Below, one piece after another: positions 7,417 through 15,467 of a stretch of 19,721 nucleotides of DNA. The notes under the pieces are model-generated. The model was given only the letters and a program-made list of their open reading frames with translations. It was not told the DNA's origin and did no database searches. This DNA comes from JAVVRI01 sp036654795 (GTDB taxonomy: Bacteria; Bacteroidota; Bacteroidia; Bacteroidales; Tannerellaceae): assembly GCA_036654795.1 (NCBI GenBank), contig JAVVRI010000039.1:1-19721 (forward strand), in the 5' to 3' direction. Both the position numbers and the translations under genes were made by a program. Each line of letters begins with the position of its first letter. Position 1 is the stretch's first letter.

Positions 7417-10400
7417 ATGATACGATTGTTATATACTTTACTGATATGTCTTAGCTTCCTCTCTTCCGTGTGGGCAGGTGATAATCGTTATGTCGCAAAG
7501 TCAGCCCTTTCTGAAGGGCGGTGGGTGAAAATACGGGTAAACGGAACGGGCATCTACAAACTGACCTTTTCTGAACTGGCCAAGATGGGCTTCGCTGATC
7601 CCTCGAAAGTATCCGTGCATGGCTACGGAGGCTGGCCTTTGAGCGAGGACTTCAAGCAACCCTATATTGACGATCTACCTGCCGTTGGCGTATGGAAGGG
7701 TACAGACTATCTGCTTTTTTATGCCCGCGGAACGGTGCAATGGACGTACGACACCGAGAGCAAAAGCTTTATCCATACCAACAATTCGTATGCAAACGCT
7801 GCTTATTACTTTATTACAGATGCCTTTGGAAGTAAGGAGATGACTTCTGTCCCCTCTGCAGCAACCGCCTCACTTAAACTAACCACGTTCGATGATTACC
7901 GCGTGTACGAGAAAGACCTAGTCTCTGTTAACGCTTCCGGCCGCGAGCTATTCGGCGAGCTATTTGTTGGAAACCTATCGCAAAACTTTTCCTTTTCTAT
8001 TCCCGGCATAACGAACGAGCCGGGGTTGGCTACCTTCCGTTTTATAGCCAAAGCAACAACCGGCACAGCCTATGTATCGATGGATGTGGATGGAAAGCAG
8101 ATTATTAACACCATTATGCCGTCAAGCAGCGTAAACGATAGCTACACCAAAGCCATCGCTGTAGAGCCCCAGCCTGCTCCTTGGAATGGAGACAAAAAAG
8201 AAAGTACAAAGGTCACTATTGCGTATAGCCAACGCGGACATACCAATGTTTTCCTCGATTATATCCGCCTGCAGATGAAGCGTACACTTAAACCATATGG
8301 TGCTTACACCTTCTTTCGAAGTTTGACCTCCATAGGGAATGCTTCCCGCTTCGTAGTGCAGAATGCTACTGCTAATACCCTCATTTTCGATGTGAGTGAT
8401 CCGTTGGAACCTAAAAAGATGGAAGCGGAATTGAGTGGCAGTGAACTTTCATTTACCATTCCGGCCGGTGCGCTGCGCGAATTTGTTGCAGTGCAGACCG
8501 ATCAAACCTTTCCCACCCCCGAAATGGTTGGCGTCGTAGCAGCGCAAAACCTGCATGGACTGCCTCAAACAGATATGATTATTATCTCGCCTGCTGCTTT
8601 TGTTGCGCAGGCTGAACGACTGGCTGAGGAGCATCGTACGCGCGACGGCATGACCGTCTCGGTTGTTAAACCCGAAGATATTTACAACGAGTTTTCAAGC
8701 GGTACGCCGGACGCTACGGCCTACAGACGTTTTATGAAGATGTTTTATGACCGTGGTATGTTGACCAATCCGCCTCGCTACTTGCTACTTTTAGGTGATG
8801 GTGCTTATGATAACCGTGGACTGACTGCAGACTGGAAGAAGATGCCAATGGAAAATATGCTGCTGACCTATCAGTCGTACGAGTCGTTAGGAATGTATTC
8901 CTATGCAACAGACGATTACTTTGGTTTTCTGGATGATAACGAAGGGCTTAGCCCGGCATCAGCCACGGTGGACATAGGCATTGGGCGTTTCCCTGTGCGT
9001 ACTGTAGAAGAGGCTACAGCCGCTGTGGATAAGGTCATTGCCTACATGGAGAATAAGCAGCCCGGCTCGTGGAAGAATCGCGTTAGCTTCGTTGCGGACG
9101 ATGGCAGCAACATGGATGGCTACACTAACCTGCACATGGAGCAATCGAACTCACTGGCAAGCTATACGGAAACGAGTCATCCCGAATATCTGGTCAATAA
9201 AATATTCTTTGATGCCTTTAAAAAGAGTAATTCCGGTGGTAACGGTTCCTATCCCGACGTGACGGCAAGCATACAGCGACAATTTAAGAACGGACTGTTA
9301 CTGATCAATTACACCGGACATGGCAACACGCAGTCACTGAGCGATGAGCATGTGTTGACGCTTACTGACATTGCGCAGGCCACTTATCCCTGTCTGCCTT
9401 TATGGATAACGGCAACTTGCGACTTTACCCGCTTCGATGCCCTCACCACATCCGCTGGAGAAGTGGTGTTTTTGAATCCAAAGAGCGGAGGTATTGGCCT
9501 TTACACCACAACACGCGTGGTGGATGCAGATGCCAACTTCCGTATCAATACAAAATTGATAGAGAATCTTTTCGTACAACGAGACGGACGAAATCTTACA
9601 TTGGGCGAAGTGATGAAACAGACGAAACGCAGTCTGGGAAGCGATCAAAACAAGCTGAACTTTGTTTTGATTGGCGATCCTGCCATGACGCTGGCTTATC
9701 CTGACTATCAGATGAAGATAACTGCCATCAACGGCAACCCTCTTACGGACGCACCGGTTACCTTTAAGGCATTGCAGAAGATCACTATCCGGGGCGAAGT
9801 GTTGTCGCCGGATGGTAAAAAGGCGACGGACTTCTTCGGTCAGCTCAATCCGACCGTATTGGATAGTAAGGTCACTATGACCACCCTTAATAACAATAAA
9901 ACGGGTAACCCGTTCTCTTATACTGATTATCCGAACATCCTCTTTTTAGGGAACGACTCGGTGCGTGCCGGTGAATTTAGTTTTACCTTCACTGTGCCGA
10001 AGGATATATCTTACTCTGACGACTTTGGCAAGATGAACCTTTATGCTTGCGACACCAAGGCTGGGCATGAGGCACGTGGCATCTATCAGAACTTTGTGGT
10101 AGGTGGCACCTCCGACTCAGGAGATAAAGATACAGAAGGACCTGAAATACGAGCTCTCTTCTTGAACGACACCTCGTTCGAAGAAGGCGGCGCTGTAAAC
10201 ACGACCCCTTTATTTGTTGCCTCTTTGTGGGATAAGAGTGGGGTAAACATCAGTGGCAGTGGCATTGGTCACGATATGATGCTGATCATCGACAATAAGC
10301 CGGTGCAGAGCTATCCGCTCAATTCATTCTACGCCTCGCTGCCCGGAACGGATGGTGAGGGGATCGTAAAGTTCTCCATCCCCGCTTTGTCGCCCGGATT

Positions 10401-10797
10401 GCATACGGCTGAATTTCGTGTGTGGGACGTGCAAAACAACTCCACACTGCGCACCTTTACATTTGTGGTGGAAGAGGGGTTGAAGCCCGCTATTACGGAT
10501 TTGACGGCCGGACCAGTACCTGCTCGCGATAAGCTTCAATTCTATTTATATCATAACCGCCCCGAAGCGAATCTGACTGTCGGTATATACGTGTACGACA
10601 TGCAAGGTCGCCTCTGTTGGCAGCATGAGGAGAGCGGCTCTTCTGAGTTGTTCAAGGCCTATACCATTGGTTGGAATCTGACCACCAATGGAGGTACACG
10701 GTTACGCCCAGGCGTCTATCTTTACCGTGCAACAATTAGCACAGACCATTCCAAGGAGGCTACCGCTGCAAAGAAATTAATCATCCTCGCACAATAA
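7417..10797 (+). CDS. porU: Type IX secretion system sortase PorU
   Basis: A gingipain-like (peptidase C25) cysteine protease on the outer membrane. It removes the C-terminal signal of type IX cargo and attaches the mature protein to A-LPS, working with PorV, PorQ and PorZ. The length, 1126 residues, is close to that of known PorU proteins. The N-terminus is a signal peptide (LLYTLLICLSFLSSVWA, cleavage probably after residue 20). A beta-rich prodomain precedes the C25 domain at about 380-780. The probable catalytic pair is His635 in NYTGHGN and Cys668 in TATCDFTRFD. Ig-like domains follow. The last 95 residues look like a type IX C-terminal domain ending in GVYLYRATIS and KKLIIL, which PorU itself is known to carry. 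An AAGGAG lies upstream of the ATG. Next to porV, this is the order known from Porphyromonas. Confidence 0.93.
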   Translation: MIRLLYTLLICLSFLSSVWAGDNRYVAKSALSEGRWVKIRVNGTGIYKLTFSELAKMGFADPSKVSVHGYGGWPLSEDFKQPYIDDLPAVGVWKGTDYLLFYARGTVQWTYDTESKSFIHTNNSYANAAYYFITDAFGSKEMTSVPSAATASLKLTTFDDYRVYEKDLVSVNASGRELFGELFVGNLSQNFSFSIPGITNEPGLATFRFIAKATTGTAYVSMDVDGKQIINTIMPSSSVNDSYTKAIAVEPQPAPWNGDKKESTKVTIAYSQRGHTNVFLDYIRLQMKRTLKPYGAYTFFRSLTSIGNASRFVVQNATANTLIFDVSDPLEPKKMEAELSGSELSFTIPAGALREFVAVQTDQTFPTPEMVGVVAAQNLHGLPQTDMIIISPAAFVAQAERLAEEHRTRDGMTVSVVKPEDIYNEFSSGTPDATAYRRFMKMFYDRGMLTNPPRYLLLLGDGAYDNRGLTADWKKMPMENMLLTYQSYESLGMYSYATDDYFGFLDDNEGLSPASATVDIGIGRFPVRTVEEATAAVDKVIAYMENKQPGSWKNRVSFVADDGSNMDGYTNLHMEQSNSLASYTETSHPEYLVNKIFFDAFKKSNSGGNGSYPDVTASIQRQFKNGLLLINYTGHGNTQSLSDEHVLTLTDIAQATYPCLPLWITATCDFTRFDALTTSAGEVVFLNPKSGGIGLYTTTRVVDADANFRINTKLIENLFVQRDGRNLTLGEVMKQTKRSLGSDQNKLNFVLIGDPAMTLAYPDYQMKITAINGNPLTDAPVTFKALQKITIRGEVLSPDGKKATDFFGQLNPTVLDSKVTMTTLNNNKTGNPFSYTDYPNILFLGNDSVRAGEFSFTFTVPKDISYSDDFGKMNLYACDTKAGHEARGIYQNFVVGGTSDSGDKDTEGPEIRALFLNDTSFEEGGAVNTTPLFVASLWDKSGVNISGSGIGHDMMLIIDNKPVQSYPLNSFYASLPGTDGEGIVKFSIPALSPGLHTAEFRVWDVQNNSTLRTFTFVVEEGLKPAITDLTAGPVPARDKLQFYLYHNRPEANLTVGIYVYDMQGRLCWQHEESGSSELFKAYTIGWNLTTNGGTRLRPGVYLYRATISTDHSKEATAAKKLIILAQ

Positions 10798-10858
10798 AGC
10801 GGGGGTGAAAGGAGTTTATAGAGGTAGTAATTTGTAATATACTAGTTTATAAAATAAG

Positions 10859-12034
10859 ATGAAAGTAACAAAGATCGCTTTGCTGATCGCAGTTTGTAGC
10901 TTGTTTATGATGCAGACGGCCGTGCAGGCACAAGAGAAACAAGTATTCGCGCCGATAAATACGGCCATCCCCTCACTCTCCATTGCCCCGGATGCACGTG
11001 GTGGCGGTATGGGCGATATTGGTGTTGCGACAACTCCCGATGTGAATTCTCAGTATTGGAATCCTGCTAAATATGCCTTTCAGTATAGTAAAGCCGGCGT
11101 ATCCTTATCCTATACCCCTTGGTTGCGTAAGTTGGTAAATGACGTGGCGCTGGCCAATTTATCCGGATTCTATAAGTTAGGCAATAGTGATATGCAGGCT
11201 ATAGGCGCCTCCCTCCGTTACTTCTCATTGGGCGAAATACCGATGTATGAGTATGGTGGACAGCAGTATAACACTGTTAGCCCTTATGAATTATCTGTTG
11301 ACGTTAGCTATAGCCGCAAGTTGTCCGATAATTACTCGATGGCCGTAGCCTTGCGCTATATTCGTGGGGACATGGGTGCAGGAGAAGAAGATTTACAGGC
11401 TGGTAACGCGTTTGCCGCCGACTTGTCCGGTTACTTGGAAAAATACGTCATCCTAGGTAATAGCGAATGTCTCTGGAGCTTTGGTTTCAACGTTTCCAAC
11501 ATCGGTAGTAAAGTGTCCTACAACGGTGGAACGACCAACCAGTTCCTGCCTACCAACCTGAAGTTGGGTACAGGTCTGCTTTATCCTATCGACGACTACA
11601 ATCAGATCGCTTTCTACCTTGACCTGAACAAATATCTTGTGCCAAGCGAACCTATACAGGGCACGACGGACGAAGAGAAAGAACAATATATTAAGGATAA
11701 AGAGGACTATAACACCATGTCGCCTATCAGCGGTATCTTTAAATCCTTTGGAGACTCTCCGAATGGTTTTAAAGGAGAATTACAAGAAATTCGCGTGTCG
11801 GTAGGTGCTGAATACAACTACAACGAACAGTTCTTCGTACGTGGAGGTTATTTTTACGAGAATCCGAATATGGGTAATCGTCAGTACTTCTCTGTTGGCG
11901 CTGGTTTCCGCATGAGCGTGTTTCAGTTGGATGCTGCTTACCTGATTAGTACGGTACAAAGTAATCCACTCGACCAGACGCTGCGCTTTAGCCTCTCTTT
12001 CGACATGGATGGTATCAAGAATTTGTTGAAATAA
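10859..12034 (+). CDS. porV: Type IX secretion outer membrane protein PorV (LptO)
   Basis: An outer-membrane beta-barrel of the FadL-like fold. It accepts type IX cargo from the translocon and hands it to the PorU attachment complex. The 391-residue product begins with a clear signal peptide (IALLIAVCSLFMMQTAVQA, cleavage near residue 24). Next come APDARGGGMGDIGVATTPD and SQYWNPAKYAF, both characteristic of PorV. The remainder alternates aromatic and small residues as expected for beta strands and ends in LRFSLSFDMDG. It lies 61 nt after porU and 19 nt before ispF. The porU-porV gap has no TAnnTTTG element, so it is probably cotranscribed with porU. Confidence 0.92.
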   Translation: MKVTKIALLIAVCSLFMMQTAVQAQEKQVFAPINTAIPSLSIAPDARGGGMGDIGVATTPDVNSQYWNPAKYAFQYSKAGVSLSYTPWLRKLVNDVALANLSGFYKLGNSDMQAIGASLRYFSLGEIPMYEYGGQQYNTVSPYELSVDVSYSRKLSDNYSMAVALRYIRGDMGAGEEDLQAGNAFAADLSGYLEKYVILGNSECLWSFGFNVSNIGSKVSYNGGTTNQFLPTNLKLGTGLLYPIDDYNQIAFYLDLNKYLVPSEPIQGTTDEEKEQYIKDKEDYNTMSPISGIFKSFGDSPNGFKGELQEIRVSVGAEYNYNEQFFVRGGYFYENPNMGNRQYFSVGAGFRMSVFQLDAAYLISTVQSNPLDQTLRFSLSFDMDGIKNLLK

Positions 12035-12053
12035 ACGCCCCTTAATAGCAGTT

Positions 12054-12533
12054 ATGAAGATCCGTGTAGGTTTTGGTTATGATGTGCATGCCTTGGTGTT
12101 TGGCCGCGACTTGTGGCTGGGAGGTATTAAGATAGAACATACAGTTGGTTTGCTGGGACACAGTGATGCCGATGTGCTGATCCATGCCCTTTGCGATGCT
12201 CTGCTGGGAGCGGCTAATATGCGCGACATTGGTTACCACTTTCCGGACACTGCTGGTGAATATAAGGATATAGACAGTAAAATACTGCTGGCTGATACAA
12301 TGAAACTGCTGCGCGAAGCTGGTTACGAGTTGGGCAACATTGATGCGACTATTGCTGCTGAGCGTCCAAAACTAAACCCCCACATTCCTACTATGAAGCA
12401 GGTGCTTGCGGGGGTTATGCAGGTGGACGTGGAAGATGTTTCCATCAAAGCAACCACTACTGAGAAGCTCGGCTTTACCGGCCGGCAGGAAGGTATGGCT
12501 GCTTACGTCACAGTTTTAATTACAAAGAATTAA
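12054..12533 (+). CDS. ispF: 2-C-methyl-D-erythritol 2,4-cyclodiphosphate synthase
   Basis: The fifth step of the MEP isoprenoid pathway: it cyclises CDP-methylerythritol 2-phosphate to the cyclodiphosphate with release of CMP. The 159 residues match the trimeric IspF. Zinc ligands are Asp10 and His12 in GYDVH and His44 in LIHALCDALLGA. GHSDADV (35-41) is the conserved loop. TTTEKLGFTGRQEGM near the end is the CMP-binding signature. It is the last gene of the plus-strand run, 19 nt after porV. Its stop codon TAA overlaps the stop of the convergent rubrerythrin gene in the shared TTAA. Confidence 0.97.
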   Translation: MKIRVGFGYDVHALVFGRDLWLGGIKIEHTVGLLGHSDADVLIHALCDALLGAANMRDIGYHFPDTAGEYKDIDSKILLADTMKLLREAGYELGNIDATIAAERPKLNPHIPTMKQVLAGVMQVDVEDVSIKATTTEKLGFTGRQEGMAAYVTVLITKN

Positions 12534-13108
12534 TAGTTTTCTTTTTTCGGTTCGAAATAGGCTTGCGGGTGTTCGCATGCGGGGCACTTCTGAGGTGCTT
12601 TCTTGCCTTTATGGATGTAACCGCAGTTACGGCATTGCCATACAATTTCTTCCTCTTTTTCGAATACCTCACCGGCTTCGATGTTAGCCAATAGCTTGCG
12701 GTAACGTTTTTCGTGCTCAGCTTCCACTGTGGCGATCATGCGGTAAGCTACGGCGATTTGCTTGAAGCCCTCTTCTTCTGCAATTCTTGCAAACTCAGGA
12801 TATAGGTCAGACCACTCTTCGTTCTCACCGGCGGCGGCTGCTGTCAGGTTCTCAATCGTAGTGCCAATCATGCCGGCAGGATAGCTGGCTGTGATTTCTA
12901 CCATACCACCCTCCAGAAATTTAAAGAAGCGCTCAGCGTGCTCTTTCTCCTGATCGGCTGTTTCGGCAAATACGCCGGCTATTTGCTCGTAACCTTCTTT
13001 CTTTGCTTTGCTGGCAAAGAAGGTGTAGCGTGTACGTGCCTGAGACTCTCCGGCAAACGATTTCAATAGATTCTGTTCAGTAAGTGTACCTTTAATACTC
13101 TTTTCCAT
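12530..13108 (-). CDS. rbr: Rubrerythrin
   Basis: A non-haem di-iron peroxidase that detoxifies hydrogen peroxide in anaerobes, taking electrons from rubredoxin or NADH-linked donors. The 192 residues show both expected domains. The N-terminal four-helix ferritin-like domain carries its iron ligands in ESQARTRY, ETADQEKEHAERF and TVEAEHEKRY. The C-terminal rubredoxin-like Fe(Cys)4 domain has Cys159, Cys162, Cys175 and Cys178 in CRNCGY and CPACEH. The gene is monocistronic with a leader of about 60 nt from the -7 element at 13174-13181. It converges on ispF with overlapping stop codons and no visible terminator between them. An anaerobic lifestyle for the host is inferred from this gene together with rex. 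Confidence 0.95.
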   Translation of the reverse strand: MEKSIKGTLTEQNLLKSFAGESQARTRYTFFASKAKKEGYEQIAGVFAETADQEKEHAERFFKFLEGGMVEITASYPAGMIGTTIENLTAAAAGENEEWSDLYPEFARIAEEEGFKQIAVAYRMIATVEAEHEKRYRKLLANIEAGEVFEKEEEIVWQCRNCGYIHKGKKAPQKCPACEHPQAYFEPKKENY

Positions 13109-13173
13109 ACTTATAGTTTTAATGTGATTTATATAGATATTTTGTTCCTAATCCACTCTTCTATATCACACGT

Positions 13174-13181
13174 CAAAAATA
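13174..13181 (-). promoter_or_regulatory. Probable rubrerythrin promoter (-7 element)
   Basis: The minus strand reads TATTTTTG, fitting TAnnTTTG, 65 nt before the start codon. The upstream -33 region is only T-rich and has no TTTG at the expected spacing. No operator for a peroxide regulator was recognised. Confidence 0.45.
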
Positions 13182-13385
13182 GGAATTTGTTTACAGAAAA
13201 AGTAATTATGAGTGGTAAATTATCTCTATGAAGTGATAATAGCAGTCTATGCTATCAGAGTAACCGCACAAAATTAAGTTTTAAGCCTAAAAACAGATGG
13301 ATTGAATCTTCTAATACATTCGTTCGAACTATTAGTACTTTCTATACCAATATTTAGTTTAAAGCATTGCTCTAATTATACATTT

Positions 13386-13473
13386 GAGCTAGCTCGAAAT
13401 CTATTTTGAGCTAGCTCAAAAACAATTACGAGCAAGGTGAAAATCTATTTTGAGCTGGCTCAAAAGTATAATT
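13386..13473. repeat. Four-unit 22-bp array of palindromes
   Basis: Four units of exactly 22 bp start at 13386, 13408, 13430 and 13452. Units 1 and 2 begin with the perfect palindrome GAGCTAGCTC, and unit 4 with GAGCTGGCTC. Unit 3 is decayed (GAGCAAGGTG) but keeps the AAATCTATTTT tail of unit 1. The pattern is therefore a 44-bp dimer present twice (13386-13429 and 13430-13473). Flanking T and A extend the palindrome of unit 2 to 18 perfect bp, TTTTGAGCTAGCTCAAAA (13404-13421). A spacing of two helical turns puts the palindromes on one DNA face, as in operator arrays, but an inert tandem duplication is equally possible. Confidence 0.75.
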
Positions 13474-13672
13474 GCATATAAGAAAACAGATAAAACGTCC
13501 GATCTTTTTCATTAGTGTACTGCCTGTTGGAGCTAGTACGTCTGCATACTAACACCACTGTCGGCTACTACTTATCGAAAAAGCATACAAATAAAGAAGA
13601 TTAGAACCTTGGTTTTGGTGCGTTGCCCTGCTATGCTACTTAAGGATGCCTCGTGTCTTTACATTTTTTTTG

Positions 13673-13680
13673 TATCTTTG
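13673..13680 (+). promoter_or_regulatory. sulP promoter (-7 element)
   Basis: TATCTTTG matches the -7 consensus exactly, 37 nt before the sulP ATG, and follows a run of eight T. No TTTG is seen at the -33 position. Confidence 0.6.
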
Positions 13681-13717
13681 CGTCTTCTAAGAGAATAGAT
13701 AGTATATAGATTATAGT

Positions 13718-15397
13718 ATGAAAAATAAATTCGATTTTCAGCCCAAACTAATCAGCGCCCTTCGGAATTATAACCGGGAACGGTTTATGGCTGACCTAAT
13801 GTCCGGGATTATTGTGGGTATTGTAGCTCTCCCGTTGGCTATTGCTTTTGGTATTGCTTCCGGTGTGAGCCCGGAGAAAGGTCTGGTTACTGCTATTATT
13901 GGCGGTTTTATTGTGTCCTTCTTAGGGGGTAGCTCGGTGCAGATTGGGGGACCTACGGGTGCCTTTATCGTGATTGTATATGGTGTGATACAGAATTTCG
14001 GCATCGAGGGACTGGCTATTGCCACCGTCATAGCGGGGATGATTCTGCTTTTGATGGGTCTCTTTAAGCTTGGTACGGTGATTAAGTTTATACCCTATCC
14101 CATCGTGGTGGGCTTTACTAGTGGTATTGCGCTAACGATTTTTACTACGCAGATGAAGGATCTGTTCGGTCTTTCGATGGAGAAGGTGCCGGCGGACTTC
14201 TTAACTAAGTGGGCGGCCTATGCTGAGAGCGCATCGACTGTTAACCTTGCGGCGCTGGCTGTCGGGGTGGTTAGTATTGCGATTATTGCTCTTGCGCCAC
14301 GCTTTTCGAAGAAGATACCTGGCTCGCTGATTGCCATCGTGGTGATGACGGTGGTTGTTTACGTGATGCGCAATTACTTGGGCATTCAAAATATAGAGAC
14401 GATTGGAGACCGCTTTACCATCAATGCTTCCTTGCCTCAGCCGGCTTCTATTCCTTTTAATATGGAGACGATCAACCTTCTTCTTCCTTCAGCCTTTACG
14501 ATTGCTATTCTGGGTGCCATCGAGTCGTTGCTTTCGGCCACAGTAGCCGATGGTGTTACGGGAGACAAGCATAACTCCAATACGGAGTTGATTGCGCAGG
14601 GAGCGGCCAATATCATTGTGCCGATCTTTGGAGGTATCCCCGTGACGGGTGCCATTGCCCGTACAATGACCAATATTAATAATGGCGGCCGTACGCCGGT
14701 AGCGGGTATTATCCACGCAGTGGTGTTGTTGCTGATTCTTCTTTTCTTGGGGCCGCTGACGAAGCATATACCGATGGCCTGTCTGGCTGGTGTGTTGATT
14801 ATTGTGTCCTATAATATGAGCGAATGGCGCACCTTCCGCTCGTTGATGAAGAATCCCAAGAGTGACGTATCTGTGCTGCTGGTTACCTTCTTTCTGACCG
14901 TGATTTTCGATCTGACGATTGCTATCGAGATTGGTTTGCTGATTGCAATGTTGCTCTTTATGCGCCGTGTGGCGGAAACAACTCATATATCCGTGACTAC
15001 GGACGAGATAGACCTTTCTGAAGAAGGAGAACTGCGCCACGACGAAGAGGTGCTGAGTCTCCCTAAAGGCGTTGAGGTGTACGAGATAGATGGCCCCTTC
15101 TTTTTTGGTGTAGCCAATAAGTTTGATGGCATCATGCATAGTTTGGGCGACAAGCCGCATGTACGCATCCTTCGCATGCGTAAGGTTCCTTTTATGGATT
15201 CCACCGGATTGCATAACTTAGAGAGCCTTTACCGTCTTTCCAAAGCTGAGGAAATCCAGCTGATTCTTTCAGGTGTCAATGAAAATGTACGTGGCGTACT
15301 CCTTAAGTCCGGTTTCGACGTTCGGATTGGTGCAGAAAACATTTGTTCCGATATCAACGAGGCTTTGGCGCGTGCTGCCGATGTAGCCCGTCCTTGA
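13718..15397 (+). CDS. SulP-family anion transporter with STAS domain
   Basis: An inner-membrane SLC26/SulP transporter of 559 residues. Family members carry sulfate, bicarbonate or other anions, often with Na+ or H+, and the substrate is not readable here. The membrane domain spans residues 20 to about 430. It begins with the conserved DLMSGIIVGIVALPLAIAFG and contains GGSSVQIGGPTGAF, the anion-binding region on TM3, and later PVTGAIARTMTN. The cytosolic STAS domain covers about 445-555. Its FMDSTGLHNL motif has Asp494-Ser495 at the position of the phosphorylatable serine of anti-sigma antagonists. The gene is monocistronic with its own -7 element. No carbonic anhydrase or sulfate assimilation gene is adjacent to help choose a substrate. 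Confidence 0.9.
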   Translation: MKNKFDFQPKLISALRNYNRERFMADLMSGIIVGIVALPLAIAFGIASGVSPEKGLVTAIIGGFIVSFLGGSSVQIGGPTGAFIVIVYGVIQNFGIEGLAIATVIAGMILLLMGLFKLGTVIKFIPYPIVVGFTSGIALTIFTTQMKDLFGLSMEKVPADFLTKWAAYAESASTVNLAALAVGVVSIAIIALAPRFSKKIPGSLIAIVVMTVVVYVMRNYLGIQNIETIGDRFTINASLPQPASIPFNMETINLLLPSAFTIAILGAIESLLSATVADGVTGDKHNSNTELIAQGAANIIVPIFGGIPVTGAIARTMTNINNGGRTPVAGIIHAVVLLLILLFLGPLTKHIPMACLAGVLIIVSYNMSEWRTFRSLMKNPKSDVSVLLVTFFLTVIFDLTIAIEIGLLIAMLLFMRRVAETTHISVTTDEIDLSEEGELRHDEEVLSLPKGVEVYEIDGPFFFGVANKFDGIMHSLGDKPHVRILRMRKVPFMDSTGLHNLESLYRLSKAEEIQLILSGVNENVRGVLLKSGFDVRIGAENICSDINEALARAADVARP

Positions 15398-15436
15398 GAG
15401 GCTTTGTTTGTCCCGCTCAAAGGGTAGGCAATGTGT

Positions 15437-15467
15437 GGAAAGGGGACTATTTATAAGTCCTTTTTCC
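15437..15467 (+). terminator. Probable sulP terminator overlapping the lptB 3' end
   Basis: GGAAAGGGGACT (15437-15448) pairs with AGTCCTTTTTCC (15456-15467), with two G-U pairs, around the loop ATTTATA. The T-rich 3' arm can serve as the U tract of a shorter stem, so a rightward transcript could end here. The loop contains the lptB stop codon on the other strand, so the element may serve both convergent genes. Confidence 0.5.

Larger units (their letters stand above)
13109..13717. other. 609-bp intergenic region between rubrerythrin and sulP
   Basis: A/T-rich with no coding potential recognised on either strand. From left to right it holds the rubrerythrin leader and promoter, a small hairpin (ATAGCA at 13239-13244 with TGCTAT at 13250-13255), a GTTCGAAC palindrome at 13322, the 22-bp palindromic array at 13386-13473, about 180 nt in which nothing was recognised, and the sulP -7 element at 13673. 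It is by far the longest gene-free stretch in the window. Confidence 0.7.

Noticed and set aside
13109..13717. A tRNA, CRISPR or sRNA gene in the long intergenic region.
   Set aside because: No cloverleaf, no regularly spaced spacer-repeat pattern and no terminator-like 3' end was found; the 22-bp units are contiguous, without spacers.
14489..15214. A 241-residue open frame on the minus strand inside sulP.
   Set aside because: It is the shadow of a strongly conserved transporter gene, has His/Gln-rich low-quality composition and no recognisable domain.
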